Positions 1 through 5,548 of a stretch of 5,548 nucleotides of DNA are shown in pieces. This DNA comes from Bacteroidota bacterium. GTDB taxonomy: Bacteria; Bacteroidota; Bacteroidia; UKL13-3. The DNA lies in contig CANHRW010000139.1 of the NCBI GenBank assembly GCA_947462865.1, positions 1 to 5,548 on the forward strand. The letters are read 5' to 3'. The notes under the pieces are model-generated. The model had not been told where the DNA came from, made no database searches, and saw only the letters and a list, made by a program, of their open reading frames with translations. Numbering within the stretch: the stretch's first letter is position 1; each line of letters opens with the position of its first letter. The position numbers were made by a program, and so were the translations under genes.

Positions 1-1365
1 GGTTTCTAGTTCACAGCCAATCCACGAAAGGGCTTCAATAAGTGCATCTGTAAGCTTGCCTTTGCCTTCAATCAATTGGTTAAAATACCATTGCATGGAT
101 TGACCACTCCATTTTTCGAGCAATTGTTGGTAGAGTGCTTTGGTATAGCCTTTTTGTTGTAAATAAGTTAGTTGGTACATTTCTGAAAGCACTTGGTCTA
201 AACGGTACGCACCCTTGGTTTGTGAAAGTATAAATAAGTCGGCCACCAATGCTGCCACCAAACCCTCTGTGTAAATAGATATTTTTCTGCCGGGTACGCC
301 AGGTACATAACCATCAACCCAAGTATCAAAACTTGAATCTTCTAAAGAATAATTGAAACGACCCTGGTTGTTAAGGTGTTTTTTGAAGTCGTCAGACAAT
401 GAATTGAAATACGTTTCGAGGTTCCAAACCCCTGCTTGCACCAAGGCTAAATCACCGTAATAGGTTGTAATGCCCTCATACACATAACCCAGTTTGCTGT
501 AATTTTCTTTGGTAAAATCATAAGGCAGCATTTCAACAGGGCGCATTCTTTTGATGTTCCAAACATGAAACAGCTCGTGCGAACTAATGGCCAATAAGTC
601 GTTGTAGGCAATTGTTTCACACATAGATTTGCCAGGCCCCATGGCTATAACAGTTGAACTGGCATGTTCAACTCCATGTCTAAATACATCTTCTCTAAAC
701 AAATACAGAAAATGGAAATCGGTCATGGGCAATGCACCAAAAATGGCTTCCTGAATAGTGGCATACCGAATGGTATCTGATTTGAGTTGGTTCCAATCCA
801 ATTCAACTGGGCCCGCTGCCCAAAAATGAAACAAACAAGTACCATGTTGTATGGTATGGTGTTGCAAATTTTCAGCTATAAAAAATGGGCTATCGGCTAA
901 CTCATCAAAATGCTTGGCCAATAGTTTGTTGCCATTTAAATTGAGTTGGCAAGCAACTTTTGCATTTGTTGTAAGCGGCAACTCCACTTGGCAAGGAAGC
1001 TGTTCCAAGCCCTCTACATACAGCAAGCAATTAACCGGGTTGATATAACACAATTGTTCACTTACAAAAGAATTTCCAGCATCGGGTTGTTGGGCATAAT
1101 ACGCATAACTCACCACCACATTGGTTTGGGGAGTTGTGCTTACAGCCCATTTCTCTTTGCTTATTTTTGAGTAAGGAATAGCCTCTCCTGTTTCAGTTTT
1201 GATGTTAAAATTTTTGATATTTCTGGCATAATTAGCCAGTTCGTACCTGCCCGGTCTCCATGCAGGCAATTGTAAATTGACTATCTCAGTAGTTGCTGTA
1301 AATTGAAGTTGTATATGAACAAAGCCATTATTTGGCTCATCGGTTTGAATACGGTATTGGATCAT
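1..1365 (-). CDS. M61 family metallopeptidase (glycyl aminopeptidase-like), C-terminus cut by window edge
   Basis: A continuous minus-strand reading frame of 455 codons starts with ATG at 1365 and runs off the left edge without a stop; I translated it by hand. The N-terminal part has the M61 signature LPAWRPGRYEL (residues about 33-43). The catalytic domain carries the zinc-binding HELFHVWN motif (His263, Glu264, His267), followed by KRMRP. Then comes GYVYEGITTYYGD, where Glu297 is the expected third zinc ligand. Family members are usually about 580-620 residues and end in a PDZ domain; the last visible residues (DALIEALSWIGCELE) look like the segment just before that PDZ, so about 130-150 residues are probably missing. 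No signal peptide is visible, so a cytoplasmic location is likely. Known M61 enzymes are aminopeptidases that prefer N-terminal glycine or alanine; the substrate here is unknown. The gene follows the TIGR02757 gene by 41 bp on the same strand and may be co-transcribed with it. Family assignment is firm; substrate preference is inferred. Confidence 0.93.
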   Translation of the reverse strand, partial: MIQYRIQTDEPNNGFVHIQLQFTATTEIVNLQLPAWRPGRYELANYARNIKNFNIKTETGEAIPYSKISKEKWAVSTTPQTNVVVSYAYYAQQPDAGNSFVSEQLCYINPVNCLLYVEGLEQLPCQVELPLTTNAKVACQLNLNGNKLLAKHFDELADSPFFIAENLQHHTIQHGTCLFHFWAAGPVELDWNQLKSDTIRYATIQEAIFGALPMTDFHFLYLFREDVFRHGVEHASSTVIAMGPGKSMCETIAYNDLLAISSHELFHVWNIKRMRPVEMLPYDFTKENYSKLGYVYEGITTYYGDLALVQAGVWNLETYFNSLSDDFKKHLNNQGRFNYSLEDSSFDTWVDGYVPGVPGRKISIYTEGLVAALVADLFILSQTKGAYRLDQVLSEMYQLTYLQQKGYTKALYQQLLEKWSGQSMQWYFNQLIEGKGKLTDALIEALSWIGCELET

Positions 1366-1398
1366 GCTATTTTAAAAACAAGAATTGAAATTAGTTTT

Positions 1399-1406
1399 CA
1401 AACATA
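1399..1406 (-). promoter_or_regulatory. Possible -7 box for the M61 gene
   Basis: Read on the minus strand this is TATGTTTG, a perfect match to the Bacteroidota -7 element TAnnTTTG. It sits directly after the stop codon of the TIGR02757 gene and about 34 bp before the M61 start. The nearest TTTG on the upstream side (1433-1436) is about 32 bp away centre to centre, longer than the usual 25-26, so the -33 half is not convincing. It may be a weak internal promoter or a chance match in AT-rich DNA. Confidence 0.25.
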
Positions 1407-2198
1407 CTAAAACATTTTAGAGACACCTGCCCCAAACAAAGCAAAATCATATTTCACAGGGTCTTTGGCATCAAATTGCCTAAGCGTTGCGCTCAATTCT
1501 GTGGCGGCTTGCCAATCATTTTGGATTCTGTTTAGCAAACCAAAAGCCCTTGCAACCCTTCCTGAATGAACATCTAAAGGGCATATCAGTTGTGCCGGCT
1601 GTATATTTTTCCAAATACCAAAATCTACCCCTTGCAAATCTTTTCTTACCATCCATCTCAAATACATATTGATGCGTTTGCATGCCGATTTTTGGAGTGG
1701 AGATGACAAATGTTTGCGGGTTCTTTGAGGTGCATCAGGCAATGAAAAAAACAATTGGTAAAAGTTGATCAAGCCATTTTCAACGCTACTATCGGTTGGC
1801 TTTATAGCTGCAGAAAATGCAGTTTCTAATGATGCATATTGCTGGTACCAATGCTTCAAAAAATGAACAAAATACAGCAAATCGGTATCGTTGAATGTAC
1901 GGTGTTTAAAGCCTATTAATTTTTTTAGGTCTGATTCTTGGTGTTGAAGAATAAATGCATGCGGAGCATGGTCCATGCGTGCCAATAGTTCTTTACTTTT
2001 TTGAATGATTGTTTTGCGTTGACCCCAGGCAAACACAGCTGCAAACAAACCCGCAATTTCAATGTCTTGTTGTTGGGTAAACAAATGCGGAATGCAGATA
2101 GGATCATTTTCTATAAAAGCACGCTGATTGTATTGTTTGACTAATTTGTTGAGTTGCGGTTGATTGATCATTTCGAGTATGCAAGTTATTTGAAACAT
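1407..2198 (-). CDS. TIGR02757 (DUF2400) family protein, probable HhH-GPD DNA glycosylase relative
   Basis: The product is 263 residues if started at the ATG at 2198; the frame can be extended to a TTG at 2210, and another ATG at 2171 would give 254 residues. The 2171 start (MINQPQLNKLVKQYNQ) fits best what I recall of family N-termini, which begin shortly before the QYN..-FI-NDPI-IPH block, so the true start is undecided between 2198 and 2171. The family has no proven function that I know of. What can be seen is a helix-rich sequence with no signal peptide, the family block FIENDPICIPHLF near the N-terminus, then KRINMYLRWMVRK and PLDVHSGRVARAFGL in the second half, and DPVKYDFALFGAGV at the C-terminus. 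PLDVH--RVAR resembles the catalytic-Asp segment of OGG1 (PVDVH) and of Nth (VDTHIFRV), and the Lys of ACKRINMYL lies where a glycosylase lysine could be. It has no C-terminal cysteine cluster, so no Fe-S cluster of the Nth/MutY type. It is the likely first gene of a two-gene unit with the M61 peptidase. Family call is strong; DNA repair activity is inference. Confidence 0.9.
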   Translation of the reverse strand: MFQITCILEMINQPQLNKLVKQYNQRAFIENDPICIPHLFTQQQDIEIAGLFAAVFAWGQRKTIIQKSKELLARMDHAPHAFILQHQESDLKKLIGFKHRTFNDTDLLYFVHFLKHWYQQYASLETAFSAAIKPTDSSVENGLINFYQLFFSLPDAPQRTRKHLSSPLQKSACKRINMYLRWMVRKDLQGVDFGIWKNIQPAQLICPLDVHSGRVARAFGLLNRIQNDWQAATELSATLRQFDAKDPVKYDFALFGAGVSKMF

Positions 2199-2226
2199 AG
2201 AAATTGACAATAGCTAAATTTCAGAT

Positions 2227-2257
2227 TTTGAATTATAAAGTTTTAAGGCTTGATTTG
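2227..2257 (+). promoter_or_regulatory. Candidate Bacteroidota-type promoter of the M49 gene
   Basis: TTTG at 2227-2230 is followed after 19 bp by TTGATTTG at 2250-2257, which differs from the Bacteroidota -7 consensus TAnnTTTG at one fixed position. The centre-to-centre distance of 25 bp fits the -33/-7 arrangement of the primary sigma factor in this phylum. Transcription would start near 2260, leaving a very short, A/T-rich leader before the ATG at 2274. There is no Shine-Dalgarno site, as is common in Bacteroidota. The match is by eye in an AT-rich region. Confidence 0.4.
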
Positions 2258-2273
2258 TTAAAAATAATTTAAT

Positions 2274-4322
2274 ATGAAATTCAAACACATGATGATGCTA
2301 GGTGTATTTGGAGCAGGAATGGCCATACAATCTTGCAACAACAAATCAAACAATTCGAACTCTGATTTCGATGTCAATTGCGACCAGTTTGCAGATTTGC
2401 AGGTTCTTCGTTATGAGATTCCAGGTTTCAACGAGCTTACGCCAAAACAAAAAGAGTTGGCATACTATTTATACGAAGCTGCCAATGCTGGCCGTGATAT
2501 TATTTACGACCAAAATAACAAAAACAATTTATTGGTACGCAAAACCATTGAAGCCATTTATGAAGCCAATCCTAATCATGAAGCTTCTGAAGATTGGAAA
2601 AACTTTGAAATTTATGCCAAACGCTTTTTCTTCTCAAATGGCGTTCACCACCATTACTCAAACTTAAAATTTGTACCTGCTTGTAGCTATGATTTCTTTG
2701 CAGGTTTGGTAAAAAAATTAGACCCAAGCAAATTGCCTTTGCAAGGAAAAAATGCGGATGAATTTTTAGCTATTATCAAGCCAGTTGTGTTTGATGTTAA
2801 TTTTGAAGCAAAGAAAGTAGATTTGGCGCCAGGCATTGACAATGTTGCTGCTTCAGCAAATAATTTCTACGAGGGTGTTACCCAAAAAGAAGTAGAAGAT
2901 TATTACAATGCCCGCATTAAAAAAGACGATGCAGAACCTATTTCATGGGGATTGAACAGCAAAATGACCAAGGTTGACGGCAAAGTGATAGAACAAGTTT
3001 GGAAATTAGGTGGCATGTATTCAACAGCCATTGAAAAAATGGTGTATTGGTTAGAAAAAGCTGTGACTGTTGCTGAAAACGACAAACAGAAAAAAGCCCT
3101 TGAATTATTGGTTGAATACTACAAAACAGGGGACTTAAAAAAATGGGACGAATACAATATTGCATGGGTAAATGATACCGAAAGCAGATTAGATGTAGTC
3201 AATGGTTTTATTGAAGTATATGACGATGCTATTGGTAAACGCGCCAGCTACGAGTCGGTGGTTTCTATCAAAGACATGGAAGCAACCAAAAGAATTGCTG
3301 CCATTGCCAAAGAAGCACAATGGTTTGAAGACAATTCACCCATTGCAACTGAACACAAAAAGAAAGAAGTAAAAGGCATTACTGCCAAAGTCATTACAGT
3401 CATTCAAGAAGCGGGTGCAAGTGCACAGTCAACCCCTATTGGCATTAACCTTCCAAATGCAAATTGGATTCGCCAAAAACATGGTAGCAAATCGGTTTCA
3501 TTAGGAAACATTGTGCATTCATACAATATTGTAGGCGCTAAAAGCCCTGTATTGAAAGAGTTTGCTGAAAACGAAGCACAAATTGCAAGAGCCAAAGAAT
3601 ATGGTGCATTGGCTGGAGACTTGCATACCGATATGCACGAAGTAATTGGACATGCCAGTGGCCAAATTAACAAAGGTGTTGGAGACCCAGACCAAACTTT
3701 AAAAAACTATGCCAGTACTTTAGAAGAGGCGCGTGCCGATTTGGTAGCCTTGTATTATGTATTAGACCAAAAATTGGTGGATATTGGTGTAATGCCAAGT
3801 TTAGACTGTGGCAAAGCAGAATACGATGGTTATATCATGAATGGTTTAATTACCCAATTGACCCGTTTGAATATTGGAGAAAACTTAGAAGAAGCGCACA
3901 TGCGCAACCGCCAGTTGAATGCCAAATGGGCTTATGAAATGGGCAAAAAAGACAATGTCATTGAATTTGTTAAACGCGATGGTAAAACCTTTGTTAAGGT
4001 AAACAACTACGAGAAACTACGCGATTTATTTGGCCAATTATTGAAAGAAATTCAACGCATTAAATCTGAAGGCGACTACAAAGCTGCAACTGAATTGGTT
4101 GAAGGCTATGGTGTAAAAGTTGACCAAGAATTATTGAAAGAAGTAAAAGAGCGTTTCAACAAATTAAATGTTGCGCCATACAAAGGTTTTATTCAACCTA
4201 AGTTGGTACCTGTAATGGAAGGCGAAAACATGGTAGATGTAAAAGTTGAATACCCTTCTGATTTCTTGAAAAACCAATTGGAACAAGGCAAGAACTATGG
4301 CTTGCTTCCGGTTAAAAACTAA
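2274..4322 (+). CDS. Dipeptidyl peptidase III (peptidase family M49), lipoprotein
   Basis: This 682-residue protein is a zinc exopeptidase that in its family releases dipeptides from the N-terminus of short peptides. The M49 zinc motif is present as HEVIGHASG: His455 and His460 bind zinc and Glu456 is the catalytic base. The second family motif is EEARAD (residues 484-489), with Glu485 the likely third ligand; the roughly 30-residue gap between the motifs is short like the Bacteroides enzyme and unlike the much longer gap in human DPP3. Other family blocks are GVHHHYS (His125-His127) and GINLPNANWIRQKHG--SVSLGNI (from Gly390), the latter part of the conserved substrate region. The N-terminus (MKFKHMMMLGVFG..) is a lipoprotein signal with lipobox IQSC, so Cys21 should be lipidated. 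The residues after it (NNKSNNSNS) are a flexible linker without acidic residues, which argues for a periplasm-facing anchor rather than surface export. The start codon is fixed by this signal. The gene stands alone, divergent from the TIGR02757 gene and closed by a strong hairpin. Confidence 0.96.
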   Translation: MKFKHMMMLGVFGAGMAIQSCNNKSNNSNSDFDVNCDQFADLQVLRYEIPGFNELTPKQKELAYYLYEAANAGRDIIYDQNNKNNLLVRKTIEAIYEANPNHEASEDWKNFEIYAKRFFFSNGVHHHYSNLKFVPACSYDFFAGLVKKLDPSKLPLQGKNADEFLAIIKPVVFDVNFEAKKVDLAPGIDNVAASANNFYEGVTQKEVEDYYNARIKKDDAEPISWGLNSKMTKVDGKVIEQVWKLGGMYSTAIEKMVYWLEKAVTVAENDKQKKALELLVEYYKTGDLKKWDEYNIAWVNDTESRLDVVNGFIEVYDDAIGKRASYESVVSIKDMEATKRIAAIAKEAQWFEDNSPIATEHKKKEVKGITAKVITVIQEAGASAQSTPIGINLPNANWIRQKHGSKSVSLGNIVHSYNIVGAKSPVLKEFAENEAQIARAKEYGALAGDLHTDMHEVIGHASGQINKGVGDPDQTLKNYASTLEEARADLVALYYVLDQKLVDIGVMPSLDCGKAEYDGYIMNGLITQLTRLNIGENLEEAHMRNRQLNAKWAYEMGKKDNVIEFVKRDGKTFVKVNNYEKLRDLFGQLLKEIQRIKSEGDYKAATELVEGYGVKVDQELLKEVKERFNKLNVAPYKGFIQPKLVPVMEGENMVDVKVEYPSDFLKNQLEQGKNYGLLPVKN

Positions 4323-4335
4323 TTGTTAAGTTTCA

Positions 4336-4384
4336 TTAAAAGGCGAAGGGCGGCAACCATTGGTTGCCGCCCTTCGCCTTTTAA
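4336..4384. terminator. Perfect 23-bp hairpin, probable bidirectional intrinsic terminator
   Basis: Bases 4336-4358 pair without any mismatch with 4362-4384 around a 3-base loop (ATT, 4359-4361). The core is GC-rich (GGCGAAGGGCGGCAACC and its complement), and the outer arms are A on the left and T on the right. On the plus strand the stem ends in TTTT, and on the minus strand it likewise ends in TTTT, so it can act in both directions. It lies 13 bp after the stop of the M49 gene and 22 bp after the end of the convergent lipoprotein gene, which is the expected place for a shared terminator. The GC-rich core contrasts with the AT-rich surroundings. Confidence 0.9.
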
Positions 4385-4406
4385 AACAGGGTAGTGATTC
4401 AATCAA

Positions 4407-4892
4407 TTATTTTTTAGTGCCAAATACAGAATAGGTATAACCAGTGAATGGACCTTCAATTATCTCAAAATTATAAATAACAACTTTTTGCGCAGCTTGA
4501 AAACCAAACTGTTCATCGTTTGCTCCTTTCCCCCTAATTGAAACTGTTTGACCGCTTATCTTTCCAGTTTGACTTGGAATAATGCTGTAGAAGTCATTAC
4601 CTGAAGCTACAATTGCATCCGTTGTAATGGTAACTCCATCTTCTGTTATGGTTACAGAATTGCCAGCGCCTTTGGCAATCACAAAAGAAGTACTAGTATC
4701 TAAGACGGTATTTCCTGCTGTATCTTTAATGTTTGCATTACCAGTATAGGTTCCTACTGCCAAATCGCGCACATCGGTTTGTGTAGATGCAGGCGTAGCA
4801 GTATTGTTGTCTTTTGAACAACTTACAAAAGTGAAGCAAGCAACAAAAGCAGCAACCGCGAAGAATGAATAAATTGGTTTTAAATGTTTCAT
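4407..4892 (-). CDS. Small lipoprotein of unknown function
   Basis: I do not recognise a specific family. The product is 161 residues. The N-terminus (MKHLKPIYSFFAVAAFVACFTFVSC) is a lipoprotein signal peptide: positive start, hydrophobic core, and lipobox FVSC, with Cys25 as the lipidated residue. It is followed by SKDNN and a Thr/Ser/Pro-rich linker to about residue 42. SKDNN has only one acidic residue, so it resembles the Bacteroidota surface-export signal (Lys or Ser plus acidic residues after the Cys) only in part. The rest, from VGTYTGN (about residue 47) onward, is Gly/Thr/Val-rich with alternating hydrophobic residues, such as SVTITEDGVTITTDAIV. This suggests a small all-beta domain of about 110 residues, ending in GYTYSVFGTKK. 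No catalytic motif is visible. The ATG at 4892 is the natural start because it opens the signal peptide. The gene lies 33 bp downstream of the beta-barrel gene on the same strand and probably shares its transcript; the gap is very AT-rich. Confidence 0.85.
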   Translation of the reverse strand: MKHLKPIYSFFAVAAFVACFTFVSCSKDNNTATPASTQTDVRDLAVGTYTGNANIKDTAGNTVLDTSTSFVIAKGAGNSVTITEDGVTITTDAIVASGNDFYSIIPSQTGKISGQTVSIRGKGANDEQFGFQAAQKVVIYNFEIIEGPFTGYTYSVFGTKK

Positions 4893-4925
4893 ATTTTTTT
4901 ATTATTTTATTTAAGAGTTTGAGAG

Positions 4926-5531
4926 TTAATTGAAACTAAAATTGATGCCAGCATTGAATAAACCATTTGCACCGTAGCCTATTTCAGCAAATGCACCTAA
5001 CTTAGAATCTTTTGAAAATCTGCCTTTGAATCCTACTGCAGTAACATGATAAGCCATTTCATCTGAAATATTAGAATAGGCAGTTGCTAAATCCTTATTT
5101 CCAGATATAATTTCAAGAGACTTATTTACCGAAAACGTTCCAATTGACGCGCCTGAATACAATATAAACGATTGCTTTTCATGACTATACCATGTGTAGT
5201 TCAATTGTGACATGAAGCAAGACAAAACCATATTTGTCCTATATACTACATTATCAGTTGCTGTTTCTGTTTTCACTTTTCCTGTTGAAGCGGCTTGAAG
5301 ACTATACGATAAGCCAATCATTAATTTATCTGTTAAATGGTATTGGTATCCTAAAAGTATTGGACCTTCAGAATTAGATGTACCATCGCCAACATCTTTT
5401 AATATAATTGCAACAGAATTTCTATAACCAGTTCCAGCATAGAGTGTCATGTTGCCTTTTTTATAAACCTGAGCCGATAAAGATTGAAATAATCCTGCAC
5501 ATAGCAGAATGGATAGAAATAGTTTTTTCAT
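4926..5531 (-). CDS. Small outer-membrane beta-barrel protein
   Basis: The 201-residue product begins with a classical signal peptide (MKKLFLSILLCAGLFQSLSA), with likely cleavage between Ala20 and Gln21. The mature part of about 181 residues consists of alternating hydrophobic/polar stretches rich in Tyr, Gly and Phe, for example GPILLGYQYHLTDKLMIGLSYSLQ, QLNYTWYSHEKQSFILYSGASIGTF and AVGFKGRFSKDSKLGAFAEIGYG. These look like strand-turn-strand hairpins, and the C-terminus (NAGINFSFN) is a typical last barrel strand with an aromatic residue near the end. Size and pattern suggest a barrel of about eight strands, as in the PF13505-type outer-membrane proteins. No ligand or enzyme motif is visible, so a transport, adhesion or structural role cannot be chosen. 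The start is fixed by the signal peptide. It is the upstream gene of a probable two-gene unit with the lipoprotein gene; only 17 bp of its leader lie in the window, so its promoter is outside. Confidence 0.85.
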   Translation of the reverse strand: MKKLFLSILLCAGLFQSLSAQVYKKGNMTLYAGTGYRNSVAIILKDVGDGTSNSEGPILLGYQYHLTDKLMIGLSYSLQAASTGKVKTETATDNVVYRTNMVLSCFMSQLNYTWYSHEKQSFILYSGASIGTFSVNKSLEIISGNKDLATAYSNISDEMAYHVTAVGFKGRFSKDSKLGAFAEIGYGANGLFNAGINFSFN

Positions 5532-5548
5532 TTGAATTAAATTTAGAC

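Noticed and set aside
851..1170. Two overlapping plus-strand open frames (65 and 74 codons)
   Set aside because: They lie antisense within the M61 coding region, which has clear family motifs throughout; their translations have no recognisable features.
1399..1440. A full -33/-7 promoter for the M61 gene
   Set aside because: The -7 match is perfect, but the nearest TTTG is about 32 bp away centre to centre, too far for the normal spacing; only the -7 box is reported, at low confidence.
1487..1672. Plus-strand open frame of 61 codons
   Set aside because: It is antisense to the conserved second half of the TIGR02757 gene and looks like a shadow frame.
1925..2107. Minus-strand open frame of 60 codons overlapping the TIGR02757 gene in another frame
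   Set aside because: It is out of frame with the conserved protein and has no support of its own.
2199..2210. TTG at 2210 as the start of the TIGR02757 gene
   Set aside because: A TTG start is unlikely with two ATG codons just downstream, and the added residues do not resemble the family's N-terminus.
2302..2667. Plus-strand open frame of 121 codons inside the M49 gene
   Set aside because: It is a shifted frame of the DPP III gene, whose own frame carries the lipobox and family motifs in this stretch.
2903..3673. Three minus-strand open frames antisense to the M49 gene
   Set aside because: Their sequences mirror the M49 codons, have no domain or leader, and the sense frame is unbroken.
1..5548. 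A novel defence, mobile or biosynthetic system
   Set aside because: No transposase, integrase, nuclease, toxin-antitoxin pair, repeat array or biosynthetic cluster is visible; the genes are housekeeping or envelope types with ordinary spacing.

Overview
The window reads as ordinary chromosomal DNA of an AT-rich member of the Bacteroidota. The evidence is a TIGR02757/DUF2400 gene (a family found mostly in that phylum), a lipoprotein-type dipeptidyl peptidase III resembling the Bacteroides enzyme, a Bacteroidota-style promoter (TTTG, then a near-TAnnTTTG box), AT-rich leaders without clear Shine-Dalgarno sites, and small lipoprotein and beta-barrel genes of the kind common there. The genus cannot be told from the sequence.

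Layout. Positions 1-1365 (minus) hold most of a cytoplasmic M61-family metallopeptidase; its C-terminus, probably a PDZ domain, lies beyond the left edge. It is preceded, in the same direction and 41 bp away, by a TIGR02757 (DUF2400) gene at 1407-2198. A short AT-rich divergent intergenic region (2199-2273) separates this pair from a plus-strand gene for a lipoprotein dipeptidyl peptidase III (M49, 2274-4322). After that gene comes a perfect 23-bp hairpin (4336-4384), which probably terminates transcription from both sides. Beyond it, two minus-strand genes converge on the M49 gene: a small unknown lipoprotein (4407-4892) and, 33 bp upstream of it, a small outer-membrane beta-barrel protein (4926-5531). 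These two probably form one transcript that starts to the right of the window.

Functionally, the window has two unrelated zinc peptidases: the M61 enzyme with no signal peptide, and the M49 enzyme exported and lipid-anchored. It also has a probable relative of HhH-GPD DNA glycosylases and a two-gene envelope unit of unknown role. No mobile element, CRISPR array, RNA gene or phage feature was seen, and no gene-free stretch exceeds 100 bp. I found no convincing new multi-gene system. The points most worth a second look are the glycosylase-like Lys/Asp pair in the TIGR02757 protein, the perfect bidirectional hairpin, and the lipoprotein/beta-barrel pair.
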